Positions 55,910 through 64,000 of a stretch of DNA of 64,000 nt are shown one piece after another. A program made the position numbers and the translations under genes. Numbering within the stretch: the first letter of the stretch is position 1; every line of letters begins with the position of its first letter. Under the pieces are notes generated by a model, which worked only from the letters and a program-made list of their open reading frames with translations, had not been told where the DNA came from and did no database searches. The stretch is from Novacetimonas cocois. Its GTDB lineage: Bacteria; Pseudomonadota; Alphaproteobacteria; Acetobacterales; Acetobacteraceae. The stretch is taken from assembly GCF_003311635.1 (NCBI RefSeq), contig NZ_QEXL01000009.1, positions 97,755-161,754 of the forward strand, written 5' to 3'.

Positions 55910-56674
55910 TTACCCGTTTCCGCCGGGGGCCGATTGCGTATCGGGTGGCAGATTGAGCATCTTGCGCAGGTTGGCCGCCGTGGTCGCGGCCTCGAACGCC
56001 GCGCCGCCGGGCTGGAATTCCCCCGCGAGGGCAAGGGGGCCGACGATCACCGGGTCAAGGCCCGCATCCCATACCAGCCCCTGCGCCACCTGAAGCGCCG
56101 CGCGGGAATCCCCCGCCAGCGGGATGCCCAGACGCGGTGGCTTGCGCCATGCCTGCGCGGCAATGGTGCTCATATCCTCGGAATTGAGGCCACGGACCAC
56201 CGCGCTGTCGGGGAACAGGTCGCGCGTGGTGATGCCCGCCCCCTGTTTCATCGCCAGTCGCGCGATGTTCCCGTCGCGCCATGAATAGGGATTGGTGGCA
56301 TCGAGTATGATCTTGTCCGCGACATAGCCGCCCAGCGCATGCGCCAGCTGTGGCAGCGCGCCATAGGGCACGGCCAGTACGATGACATCGCCAAACTTGG
56401 CGGCTTCCGGCGGGGTTCCGGCCCGCGCCAGCGGAAACATCTCCCGCGCCAGACGCCTGGGGCCCGCCATGTCGCGGGCGGAAAACATGATCTGGTGCCC
56501 CGCATGTGTCCATAACCGGCCCAGCGTTTCGCCCACATGGCCCGACCCGATCATCCCGATGCGCAGCGGCGCGGTGGCGCGGGCGCTGCGGGGACGGATC
56601 GCGCGGGACAGCAGGGCAGCCGTCCCGATGAACGTTCCAAGGGCCATGCGGCGGGTCAGCGGACGAAAAGACAT
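55910..56674 (-). CDS. Tat-exported Rossmann-fold oxidoreductase (F420H2:NADP-reductase-like)
   Basis: 254 residues. A twin-arginine-type leader (PLTRRMALGTFIGTAALL, ending SARA) precedes a dinucleotide-binding fold (LRIGMIGSGHVGETLGRLWTHAGH). VIVLAVPYGALPQL, DATNPY and the C-terminal AGEFQPGGAAFEAATTA follow. The core resembles bacterial relatives of F420-dependent NADP reductases, many of which use NAD(P). Export of a nucleotide-binding protein is unusual; the substrate is unknown. A 225-nt gap separates it from the divergent small protein gene. Confidence 0.75.
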   Translation of the reverse strand: MSFRPLTRRMALGTFIGTAALLSRAIRPRSARATAPLRIGMIGSGHVGETLGRLWTHAGHQIMFSARDMAGPRRLAREMFPLARAGTPPEAAKFGDVIVLAVPYGALPQLAHALGGYVADKIILDATNPYSWRDGNIARLAMKQGAGITTRDLFPDSAVVRGLNSEDMSTIAAQAWRKPPRLGIPLAGDSRAALQVAQGLVWDAGLDPVIVGPLALAGEFQPGGAAFEAATTAANLRKMLNLPPDTQSAPGGNG

Positions 56675-56899
56675 CGGGGCTCGGTACCTGATCCTGTTAT
56701 TATGGGGACGCAGGCCATAGGCAACGGCCTGACAGGGCGATGCGCCCGGATGTGTGGCAGGGAGTATGCGATGCTCCCGGCTGCTTTGAAATGAAAAAAA
56801 TCATGCCTCCCCGGACGGGGGATACGGTTGGTGCTTTGACGGTGGTGGGATATATTGCATCACGTCATTTGGTGATTCATGCTCGCAGGAGAGACGCAG

Positions 56900-57241
56900 A
56901 TGCCCGACGCCGACAGTCATGCGGATCATCCCCTGTCCGCTCATCCCCAGTCCGTTGCCGCCGATATCGCACAGGGACAGGCGGCCTCGACGGATGTTCC
57001 CGACCCCGGTCCCGTTCCGGGTGCCCAGCCACTGGCCCCGGAAACGCGCGATGCCGCGGGCGACGCCGCTGACGCCGTGGCGATGACGACAGGCGCGACG
57101 GCAGGGGCCGGGGTTGCCACCGCGCCGGAACTCATGCCGATCAAGGAACTGCTGCAGCTGATGGGCGCGATCATCTTCGTGATGGTTCTTCTGGCGATCG
57201 GATGGGCCGCCGCCCACGCATCCGGCATCTGGCCTGAATAA
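56900..57241 (+). CDS. Small tail-anchored membrane protein, unknown
   Basis: 113 residues from the ATG at 56900, with AGGAG 8 nt upstream; an ATG at 56879 is an alternative. The first 75 residues are low-complexity, rich in Ala, Asp, Pro and His. One C-terminal hydrophobic helix (ELLQLMGAIIFVMVLLAIGWAAAHA) sits seven residues from the end. No family recognised. It lies alone in a plus orientation between two minus-strand genes, followed by a dispersed repeat. Confidence 0.6.
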   Translation: MPDADSHADHPLSAHPQSVAADIAQGQAASTDVPDPGPVPGAQPLAPETRDAAGDAADAVAMTTGATAGAGVATAPELMPIKELLQLMGAIIFVMVLLAIGWAAAHASGIWPE

Positions 57242-57315
57242 GCCGGACCGCAACGGGAAAAACAGGTCTTTCCCCTTGGCGGGTTTTCCGTAACCGGGAT
57301 GGTGGATCAATTAAT

Positions 57316-57427
57316 ATACTGAAATCATAAAAGTTTTTGGTGAAGCTTTTTGTAAAAAGCTTCGAAAGACGTTGCCATTTCGAAAAAAAGGCGACACCCA
57401 GAAACTTCTACTGTTTTCAAACTGTCT
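57316..57427 (+). repeat. Convergent-gap clover repeat, copy 5
   Basis: The left arm (57319-57340, CTGAAATCATAAAAGTTTTTG) is identical to copy 1 over about 21 nt. Hairpin I GAAGCTTTTT-GT-AAAAAGCTTC (57342-57363) is perfect. Hairpin II is weakened (GTTGCCATTT against AAAAGGCGAC). The right end TTTTCAAACTGTCT runs to within 2 nt of the aldo/keto reductase stop. Confidence 0.82.
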
Positions 57428-57428
57428 T

Positions 57429-58391
57429 TCACGCTGACGACGTTTCCCCGAGCAGGGCTTCCAGCGCCGTGAAGTCCTCGGGCGGGAGCGGACGCGCCAC
57501 CGCGACGTTCCCGCTGACCTGATGTGGGCTGGTCGCGCCGGCGATGACGGAGCCGACGATATCGTGCGACAGCAGCCAGCCGAAGGCGAGTTCGGTCAGG
57601 CCCAGCCCACGCTCTTTCGCGAAATGCTCCAGCTTCTGCAGCAATGCCCAGTTGTCATCCGTCAGGTAACATTCACGCAGGTAGGTCCATGCCGCCAGCC
57701 GGCTGCCGGCGGGCGGCGGGACGTCGCGACGGTATTTTCCCGTCAGGATGCCGCTTGCCAATGGGAAATAGGGGAGCAGCCCCAGCCCGAAATGCCGCAT
57801 CGCCGGAATCAGGTCGCGGCGGATGCCCCGTGCCAGAAGGGAGAGTTCGTCCTGACAGCTGATGAAACCGCTGACGCCTGCCGCGCGTGCCGTGTGCTGC
57901 GCATCGGCGACCTGCCAGGCGGGCAGGTTGGAACAGCCCGCGTAAAGGATTTTTCCCGCGCGGACCAGATCGTCCAGCGCGCGCAGCGTCTCTTCGATCG
58001 GGGTGTCGGGATCGGGGGTGTGGAGTTGGTACAGGTCAATGTAATCCGTACGCAGGCGGCGCAGGCTGTCCTCCACCGCGCGGCGGATATACTGGCGTGA
58101 CGCACCCTGCAGCCGGCCATCGGGGTCCATCCGCATGCCGAATTTCGTCGCCAGCACGATATCACGGCGACGCGGGCCAAGGATCGTGCCCAGAGCCTCT
58201 TCCGATGCACCGGCATAAGCATCGCGACGGCCATAGACATCGGCGACATCAAACAGGGTGATCCCGCAATCCAGCGCCTGATGCACCACTGCGCGGGAGG
58301 TTTCGAGGTCGATGCGTCCGCCCAGATTGTTGCAGCCCAGCCCGATGGCTGAAACCCGCAGGCCGGATCGGCCCAGATGACGCATCTGCAT
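57429..58391 (-). CDS. Aldo/keto reductase
   Basis: 320 residues (a start at 58385 is possible). The TIM-barrel NADPH-dependent family is shown by GRSGLRVSAIGLGCNNLG, the catalytic Asp/Tyr in TLFDVADVYG, the catalytic Lys in VLATKFGM, the His in YQLHTPDPDT and the cofactor-binding VIAGATSPHQV. Substrate unknown. Two near-adjacent 14-bp direct repeats lie 20-50 nt upstream of the start. The EEP-family gene is upstream on the same strand, 68 nt away. Confidence 0.92.
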   Translation of the reverse strand: MQMRHLGRSGLRVSAIGLGCNNLGGRIDLETSRAVVHQALDCGITLFDVADVYGRRDAYAGASEEALGTILGPRRRDIVLATKFGMRMDPDGRLQGASRQYIRRAVEDSLRRLRTDYIDLYQLHTPDPDTPIEETLRALDDLVRAGKILYAGCSNLPAWQVADAQHTARAAGVSGFISCQDELSLLARGIRRDLIPAMRHFGLGLLPYFPLASGILTGKYRRDVPPPAGSRLAAWTYLRECYLTDDNWALLQKLEHFAKERGLGLTELAFGWLLSHDIVGSVIAGATSPHQVSGNVAVARPLPPEDFTALEALLGETSSA

Positions 58392-58410
58392 ACAATGTCC
58401 CTTTCATGAA

Positions 58411-58439
58411 ACGATGCCAGCCAAGACGATGCCAGCCAA
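58411..58439. repeat. Two 14-bp direct repeats upstream of the aldo/keto reductase
   Basis: ACGATGCCAGCCAA occurs at 58411-58424 and again at 58426-58439, a period of 15. They sit in the 5' region of the minus-strand gene and could be a tandem operator or a recent duplication. Confidence 0.7.
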
Positions 58440-58459
58440 AAACGCTGTCTGCCACCGGG

Positions 58460-59347
58460 TTATGGCATGTTCAGCCCGATGGAAACCGGGCAGTGATCCG
58501 ACAGGCGCGACTGCAGGTCAGGATCGCCTTCCTGATAAAGCATGACGCGCAGGCTGTCGGGATGCAGCCATTGTCGCGCCTGGTCGCCCAGAAGGATATG
58601 GTCGATGAAATATTCGCCACCCCAGCAGGGACTTGCCACCCCCACGGTCGGCACCGTCAACGGACCATTACCCGCCAGCATGCCCAGCATGGGATCGCCC
58701 GTGCCCAGCATGTGGTTGAAATCGCCCAGCACGGCGAATGGTTCGCCTTCGTCCTGTCGTTCCATGATCCAGTCGGTCAGGACGGCGACCTGCCGGTACA
58801 GCGTGCGGCAGGCCGGACGGCGGTCCCCGGCGGTGCCGTCGCGACATCCCGCCTTCAGGTGCACGACAAGCAGGCGCAGGCTGGCATGCCCGTCATCGAT
58901 CGTGACATCCAGCCCGCCGCGCAGGTGGCGGGGGGCGTCGGGGGGATAGACATCCAGCGCGTCAAGGTCGGGATTGCGGGTTACATTCAGCCCGGCCCGC
59001 ACGGCAAGGGCGGTTTTCTGTACCACATCGTCATGGGACATGAGGATGCGGTATCGTGGCGCGGGGAACAGGCGCGCCGCGAGTTCCGGCGTGTCGATTT
59101 CCTCCAGCGCCGCGATGTCGGGATGCAGGCGCGCGGCATAACGTGCCAGCCGGTCAATGTCGGCAATGTCGCGGGGATGCACGTCGCGGGGCAGGGAAGG
59201 GTCGCCCGCCCTGCGTTGCGTCAGCCAGTCGAGGTTCCACGTGGACAGGCGCAGCGTCGCGGCACCGGCGGGGGCAGGCCCTGTCATGCATCCCGCCAGC
59301 AACGCCGTAATCAGCAGGGATGGGAACGGACGCGGCAGGACGGTCAT
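58460..59347 (-). CDS. Exported endonuclease/exonuclease/phosphatase-family lipoprotein
   Basis: 295 residues from the ATG at 59347. The N-terminus FPSLLITALLAGCMTG is a lipobox (LAGC), so it is probably a lipoprotein. The EEP motifs follow: LSTWNLDWL, ALEEIDTPE (metal Glu), LGDFNHM (Asp/Asn) and the final SDHCPVS (His). Members cleave nucleic acids or phosphodiesters. An envelope-located nuclease or phosphatase for scavenging is inferred. Possible operon with the downstream aldo/keto reductase. Confidence 0.8.
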   Translation of the reverse strand: MTVLPRPFPSLLITALLAGCMTGPAPAGAATLRLSTWNLDWLTQRRAGDPSLPRDVHPRDIADIDRLARYAARLHPDIAALEEIDTPELAARLFPAPRYRILMSHDDVVQKTALAVRAGLNVTRNPDLDALDVYPPDAPRHLRGGLDVTIDDGHASLRLLVVHLKAGCRDGTAGDRRPACRTLYRQVAVLTDWIMERQDEGEPFAVLGDFNHMLGTGDPMLGMLAGNGPLTVPTVGVASPCWGGEYFIDHILLGDQARQWLHPDSLRVMLYQEGDPDLQSRLSDHCPVSIGLNMP

Positions 59348-59404
59348 GCCCGACCTTACCGCGCCCGCCGCCATCGGGCAGCATGGAAATGACGGAAGGC
59401 AGGA

Positions 59405-60106
59405 TCAGGCGGGCTGTGCCGCCTGCGTGTTTGCCTGCGCCGTGACGGCGCGCAGTTTCTCTATCGCGTCATGGACGCTGATGAAGTGCCGCGCCGCCTC
59501 GTCAAGGATCACGACCTCCCCGCTGGGAATGTCATAGAACCAGCCCTGCAGCGTAAGCGTATTGCGCGCCAGCCCCGCCGCGACGGCCGGATGCGTGCGC
59601 AGGTGCGAGATCTGGAGCAGGACATTCTGTTCCGCCAGGCTGCGGACCGAGGCCGGACCCGCGTCGGAGACTTCCAGCACGGCGCGCGCCGCCTCGGCAT
59701 TGCGCAGCCATGTCGCCACGGTGGGCATCTTCGCCAGCTTTGACGGATCGGGATCCAGCAGTGCCTTCATCGCGCCGCAGTCCGAATGGCCGCAGACGAT
59801 GATGTGCGAAACCTTGAGCGCGAGGACCGCGTATTCGATGGCCGACGAAACACCGCCCAGCATTTCGCCATAGGCAGGGACGATATTGCCGATGTTGCGC
59901 AGCACAAACAGCTCGCCCGGCTTCGTCTGGGTGATCAGGCCCGGATTCACGCGGCTGTCGGCGCAGGCGATGAACAGGGTGCCGGGGGATTGCTGGTCCG
60001 CGAGGCTGGCGAACAGCTCACGGTTCTTGGGGAAGACCTCGGTATTGAAACGTTCCACGCCATGCAGAAGGTCAATCAGGGTTTCGCGGGCATTCGTATC
60101 GGTCAT
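59405..60106 (-). CDS. can: Beta-class carbonic anhydrase
   Basis: 233 residues. Zinc ligands C48, H107 and C110 and the Asp50-Arg52 pair are in ACADSRVNP and CGHSDCGAM. FVLRNIGNIVP and SSAIEYAVLALKV are typical. It interconverts CO2 and bicarbonate in the cytosol, supplying bicarbonate for carboxylations. The start has AGGAG upstream. It faces a 249-nt gene-free, AT-rich promoter region. Confidence 0.95.
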   Translation of the reverse strand: MTDTNARETLIDLLHGVERFNTEVFPKNRELFASLADQQSPGTLFIACADSRVNPGLITQTKPGELFVLRNIGNIVPAYGEMLGGVSSAIEYAVLALKVSHIIVCGHSDCGAMKALLDPDPSKLAKMPTVATWLRNAEAARAVLEVSDAGPASVRSLAEQNVLLQISHLRTHPAVAAGLARNTLTLQGWFYDIPSGEVVILDEAARHFISVHDAIEKLRAVTAQANTQAAQPA

Positions 60107-60355
60107 GTCGGCACTCCTGTCACGTTATGTCCGGAACGGTAACACTCAATCATGAACGGGATCCTGATATGAAGTGTCTGTCTGTTTCCTAGACATTTTA
60201 ATGTCCGAAGTAAATAAGCGTTCCATTGCGAAGTGATCTGGAAATACTATGTTAATGTAGTTAAAAAATGTTCATATGTCTGAAGGATTTTTTCAATAAA
60301 AACACATTCGTTTGGATGTATAGTATTTAATAATTCATCCGCTGGACAAAGCATG
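60107..60355. other. AT-rich gap between can and the alaS terminator
   Basis: About 250 nt without a gene. From about 60175 to 60340 the sequence is strikingly AT-rich compared with the GC-rich coding background. It must contain the can promoter. No mobile-element terminus or further motif was identified. Confidence 0.5.
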
Positions 60356-60387
60356 AAAAAGGCGGGGCCATGTGACCCCGCCTTTTT
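60356..60387. terminator. Intrinsic terminator of alaS
   Basis: A perfect 12-bp stem, AAAAAGGCGGGG (60356-60367) with CCCCGCCTTTTT (60376-60387), has an 8-nt loop. It acts on the minus strand after alaS and is symmetrical enough to work both ways. Confidence 0.9.
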
Positions 60388-60416
60388 GCATTTTCCCCAA
60401 CAGGCGTTGTGTCCCG

Positions 60417-63068
60417 TCAGTTTTCCAGCATTTTCGGCAGGGCCGCGCGGATCGCGTCCAGGGCCGCCTGCGCCTTGCCCACCTCCGGGCCGCCGGCCTG
60501 CGCCATGTCGCGACGTCCGCCGCCACCCTTGCCACCCATGACGGCACTCGCCAGCCGCACCAGCGCCACGGCGTCGACCTTTTCGGCCTGATCCGTGGTG
60601 ACGGCGACGACAATGCTGCCCTTGCCATCGGCGGTGGAGACAAGCGCGACAACGCCGGAGCCGATTTCCTTGCGCAGGGAATCCGCCAGCGGCTTGAGCT
60701 CCTTGGGCGGCAGGTCACCCACATTGCGCCCGACGAAGCTGGTTCCGGCCACCTGCTCGACCTTGGGCGTGCCATCGCCACCTGCCGCCAGCTTGCGCTG
60801 CAGGTCGGAAAGCTGGCGTTCCATCACCTTGCGTTCCTCCAGCAGCACGGCAAGGCGCTCTGGCGCTTCGGCGGGGGTGACGCGCATCATCGCGGCCATC
60901 TGCACCAGACGCTGTTCCGTGGTGATGGCGGCTGTTTCAGCGGCCTTGCCCGTGACGGCCTCGATCCGGCGCACGCCTGCGGACACCCCGTTTTCTGAGG
61001 TGATGCGGAACAGGCCGATATCGCCGGTGCGGCGTACGTGCGTGCCGCCGCACAGTTCGATCGACCATGCCGGGCGTCCCTCCTCCGGCGCGCCCATGGA
61101 CACGACGCGCACCTCGTCGCCGTATTTTTCCCCGAACAGGGCCATGGCGCCCTGCTCGATGGCTTCCTCGGGCGTCATGTGGCGGGTTGTGACCTCGCTG
61201 TTTTCACGGATGCGGGCATTCACCTCCGCCTCGATATCGGCCAGTTCCTCCGGCGTGATCGGGCGTGGCTGGCTGACGTCAAACCGCAGGCGGTCAGGGG
61301 CGTTCAGGCTGCCTTTCTGCGTGACATGCGCGCCAAGGCGACGACGCAGGGCCTCATGCAGCAGGTGGGTGGCGGAATGGTGCGCGCGGATCGCGCTGCG
61401 CCGTTCATGATCCACACGCGCGGTAACCGCATCGCCGGGATGGACCGTGCCCTTGATGACGGTGCCGGTATGCACCAGCAGGTCGCCAAGCTTCTTCTGG
61501 GTATCGGTGACGGCGATTTCGAGGCCGGCGGCGGTAATCGTGCCGGTATCGCCCACCTGTCCGCCGCTTTCGCCATAAAAAGGCGTCTGGTTCAGCAGGA
61601 TCTGAACCTTTGTGCCGGGACCGGCCGATTCCACGCTGACGCCATCCACGATGACGGCCTGGACCTCGGCATCGGAGACCTCGGTCGTGTAGCCAAGGAA
61701 TTCCGACGCGCCGAACCTGTCGCGTGCCTCGAACCAGATGGTTTCGGTGGCGCTGTCGCCCGATCCGCTCCATGCCGCGCGGGCGCGCTGGCGCTGGACG
61801 TTCATCGCTTCGTCAAAGCCCGCGACATCCACTGCGTGATTGCTGTTGCGCAGCGCATCCTGCGTCAGGTCCAGCGGGAAGCCGAACGTGTCATACAGCT
61901 TGAACGCCACCGCGCCGGGCAGGGGCGCGCCCTCGGCCAGGTGTGCCGTCTCGTCCTCCAGCAGGGCGAGGCCGCGCTCCAGCATCGCCTTGAAGCGTTC
62001 TTCCTCGCCACGCATCGTCTCCTCGATCAGGGCGCGGGCCTGCACCAGTTCGGGATAGGCGCCGCCCATCTGGCGGATCAGCGCGGGAACCAGCTTGTAG
62101 AAGGTGGGTTCTGTCGTGCCCATCATGTGCAGGTGGCGCATGGCGCGGCGCATGATGCGGCGCAGGACATAGCCGCGCCCTTCCTTGGACGGCAGGACGC
62201 CATCGGCGATCAGGAAGGAGGTGGAGCGCAGATGGTCCGCCACGACGCGATGGCTGGCGTTGAACGGGCCGTCCGGGTCCTGTCCCGTGACCTCGGCGGA
62301 GGCAAGGATCAGCGCGCGGAACGTGTCGATGTCGTAATTGTCGCGCTTGCCCTGCAGGATTGCGGCAAAGCGTTCTAGTCCCAGCCCGGTATCGATCGAC
62401 GGACGGGGCAGGGGGGAGCGCACGCCCGGCGGGTTTTCGAAATACTGCATGAACACGAGGTTCCAGATCTCGGTAAACCGGTCGCCATCCTCATCGGCCG
62501 AGCCGGGAGGGCCGCCCGCGACCTCGGGGCCATGGTCGTAGAAGATCTCGGAACACGGTCCGCAGGGTCCGGTATCGCCCATGCGCCAGAAATTGTCCGT
62601 GGTGGGAATCCGGATGATCCGGCTGTCGGGCAGGCCCGCGATCTTGCGCCACAGGGCGGCGGCTTCCTCGTCCTCGGAATAGACGGTGGTCAGCAGCCGG
62701 TCCTTGGGCAGGCCGAACGTGCCGGTCACCAGTTTCCATGCCAGTTCGATGGCTTCGGCCTTGAAATAATCACCGAAGGAGAAATTTCCCATCATTTCGA
62801 AGAATGTATGGTGCCGCGCAGTATAGCCGACATTGTCGAGGTCGTTATGCTTTCCGCCGGCGCGCACGACTTTCTGTGCCGTGGTCGCGCGGGAATAGGG
62901 ACGCGTTTCCTGACCGGTAAAGACATTCTTGAACTGGACCATGCCCGCATTGGTGAACAGCAACGTCGGATCGTTGTTGGGAACCAGTGACGAGGATGGA
63001 ACGATCTGGTGTCCGTTCGCGGCGAAATAGTCCAGAAATGTGGCGCGAATGTCATTTGTTGTTGGCAT
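60417..63068 (-). CDS. alaS: Alanyl-tRNA synthetase AlaS
   Basis: 883 residues, full length. The class II aminoacylation core has [18 protein letters not shown] and [15 protein letters not shown]. The editing domain has zinc-binding [14 protein letters not shown] and [15 protein letters not shown]. The C-terminal oligomerisation domain ends with [12 protein letters not shown]. It charges tRNA-Ala and hydrolyses mischarged Ser and Gly. It has its own terminator and diverges from tenA over 163 nt. Confidence 0.98.
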   Translation of the reverse strand: MPTTNDIRATFLDYFAANGHQIVPSSSLVPNNDPTLLFTNAGMVQFKNVFTGQETRPYSRATTAQKVVRAGGKHNDLDNVGYTARHHTFFEMMGNFSFGDYFKAEAIELAWKLVTGTFGLPKDRLLTTVYSEDEEAAALWRKIAGLPDSRIIRIPTTDNFWRMGDTGPCGPCSEIFYDHGPEVAGGPPGSADEDGDRFTEIWNLVFMQYFENPPGVRSPLPRPSIDTGLGLERFAAILQGKRDNYDIDTFRALILASAEVTGQDPDGPFNASHRVVADHLRSTSFLIADGVLPSKEGRGYVLRRIMRRAMRHLHMMGTTEPTFYKLVPALIRQMGGAYPELVQARALIEETMRGEEERFKAMLERGLALLEDETAHLAEGAPLPGAVAFKLYDTFGFPLDLTQDALRNSNHAVDVAGFDEAMNVQRQRARAAWSGSGDSATETIWFEARDRFGASEFLGYTTEVSDAEVQAVIVDGVSVESAGPGTKVQILLNQTPFYGESGGQVGDTGTITAAGLEIAVTDTQKKLGDLLVHTGTVIKGTVHPGDAVTARVDHERRSAIRAHHSATHLLHEALRRRLGAHVTQKGSLNAPDRLRFDVSQPRPITPEELADIEAEVNARIRENSEVTTRHMTPEEAIEQGAMALFGEKYGDEVRVVSMGAPEEGRPAWSIELCGGTHVRRTGDIGLFRITSENGVSAGVRRIEAVTGKAAETAAITTEQRLVQMAAMMRVTPAEAPERLAVLLEERKVMERQLSDLQRKLAAGGDGTPKVEQVAGTSFVGRNVGDLPPKELKPLADSLRKEIGSGVVALVSTADGKGSIVVAVTTDQAEKVDAVALVRLASAVMGGKGGGGRRDMAQAGGPEVGKAQAALDAIRAALPKMLEN

Positions 63069-63231
63069 GGCGGAAAACAGACGATCCTGTGGTGAAAGAA
63101 ATGGCGATCTCGGTTCCCTTCACCTAGCGCAGGCGGAACGTCACAGGAAGGGTACACATGATCCGGTCCGTCACATGATGTCGTGTGGCGGAATCGTCAA
63201 CACTATGTAGCCCTGTACGAAGATAAGGAAA

Positions 63232-63945
63232 ATGGACATGGCATGGCATGCACAACGCGACTGGCCCATTCTGGAATGGGGACTGGCGGGACGGTTGCGC
63301 CGTGACTGCATGGAGGAATGGACGCGCTTCATCCATCATCCCTTTGTAAAGGGACTGGCGAACGGAACATTGCCGCAGGAAGTATTCCAGCGTTTCCTGA
63401 TCCAGGATTACCTGTACCTGATCCAGTACACCCGTGCCTGCGCGCTGTCGGTCCATAAATCGACGACGGTGGCGGACATGCGCGAGGCGGCGGCCCTTGT
63501 CTCGGGCATCCTTGATACGGAGCTTCCCCTGCATGTCGGATACTGCAAGGGATGGGGCATTGACGAGGACATGTTGCGCAAGGCCCCGGAATCGCTGCAA
63601 CTGCTGGCCTATAGCCGTTTCATCCTTGACCGGGCGCAGACCGGGGACCTGCTCGACCTGCTGACGACGCTGGCGCCGTGCATGATCGGATATGGCGAAA
63701 TCGGCGCGCGCCTGCATGCCGCCCCCGCGACCCGACGGGAGGGCAACCCCTACTGGTCATGGATCGCACTGTATGGCGGTGATGAATTCACCACCCTGGT
63801 GGAAGATGGAATCCGCAGGCTTGACAGGATCGGGCAGCAATATGGGGCCGATGCCCGCTATCCCATGCTGAAGGAGGAGTTCAGCACCGCAACACGGCTG
63901 GAAGCGGCGTTCTGGGACGCCGGGAGTGAATTCCCGCTTTCGTAA
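63232..63945 (+). CDS. tenA: TenA-family thiaminase II / aminopyrimidine aminohydrolase
   Basis: 237 residues (a start at 63238 is possible; AAGGA is just upstream). The all-helical TenA fold is shown by HHPFVKGLANGTLPQEVFQRFLIQDYLYL, and the catalytic Cys (C150) lies in LAPCMIGYGEIG. YWSWIALYGG and the C-terminal LEAAFWDAG are also typical. Family members hydrolyse aminopyrimidines from degraded thiamin for salvage. There is no thi gene and no TPP riboswitch beside it, so it may act as a stand-alone salvage enzyme. A terminator follows. Confidence 0.88.
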   Translation: MDMAWHAQRDWPILEWGLAGRLRRDCMEEWTRFIHHPFVKGLANGTLPQEVFQRFLIQDYLYLIQYTRACALSVHKSTTVADMREAAALVSGILDTELPLHVGYCKGWGIDEDMLRKAPESLQLLAYSRFILDRAQTGDLLDLLTTLAPCMIGYGEIGARLHAAPATRREGNPYWSWIALYGGDEFTTLVEDGIRRLDRIGQQYGADARYPMLKEEFSTATRLEAAFWDAGSEFPLS

Positions 63946-63955
63946 CGGCCAAGAA

Positions 63956-63983
63956 AAAAGGGAGTGCCGAGGCACTCCCTTTT
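63956..63983. terminator. Intrinsic terminator after tenA
   Basis: A perfect 13-bp stem, AAAAGGGAGTGCC (63956-63968) with GGCACTCCCTTTT (63971-63983), has a 2-nt nominal loop. The T-run is only four bases, but the stem is strong and A/T tracts lie on both sides. Confidence 0.8.
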
Positions 63984-64000
63984 CGTGACGTCACCGTGAG

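Noticed and set aside
63069..63231. A TPP riboswitch before tenA
   Set aside because: The CTGAGA-type thi-box core is absent.

Overview
The window is GC-rich chromosomal DNA from an acetic acid bacterium (Acetobacteraceae). The deciding evidence is a complete type I bacterial cellulose synthase locus at about 6.9-21 kb: cmcAx, ccpAx/bcsH, a fused bcsAB, bcsC, bcsD and bglAx. CcpAx and the bcsAB fusion are hallmarks of the Komagataeibacter / Novacetimonas / Gluconacetobacter group. The rest is housekeeping. No insertion sequence, prophage, CRISPR array or plasmid function was seen.

Layout. 0-5.4 kb: hisZ, purA, rpoH (-), rluD (-), a small membrane protein, then one tRNA-Glu. 5.6-6.9 kb: an NsrR-like Rrf2 regulator and a 626-nt regulatory region holding a perfect FNR/ANR-type palindrome. 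6.9-21.7 kb: the cellulose locus plus an exported chorismate-lyase-like protein. 21.7-29.1 kb: cupin, NUDIX, htpG, mtnA, aspS and an EipB-like periplasmic protein. 29.3-30.4 kb (-): xth and erpA. 30.6-39.2 kb (+): dgt, argS, a SPOR protein, scpA, scpB, tatB, tatC, serS. 39.5-41.9 kb (-): a SUV3-type helicase. 42.2-50.0 kb: fpr, gor, a small exported protein (-), class II aroG, a nicotinate phosphoribosyltransferase, a hypothetical protein and gltX. 50.2-54.8 kb (-): a trmJ-like methyltransferase, cysS, prfC and rpsD. 55.2-64 kb: an HdeD-like protein, a Tat-exported Rossmann protein (-), a small tail-anchored protein, an aldo/keto reductase (-), an exported EEP-family lipoprotein (-), a beta-carbonic anhydrase (-), alaS (-) and tenA.

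How it fits together. BcsAB makes the glucan and passes it across the inner membrane, and BcsC exports it. BcsD and CcpAx organise the complexes into a row, and CMCax and BglAx trim glucan or oligosaccharides. Tight 1-4 nt overlaps (cmcAx/ccpAx, bcsAB/bcsC, bcsC/bcsD) show translational coupling. A 225-nt gap before bcsAB and a terminator after bcsD are places where stoichiometry could be set.

Main unexplained structure. Five copies of a dispersed element of about 105-125 bp are present. Each folds into two adjacent hairpins, usually closed by an outer stem. All lie in convergent (tail-to-tail) gene gaps and all have the same orientation. Five of the seven convergent gaps in the window carry one. 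I recognise no named family for it.
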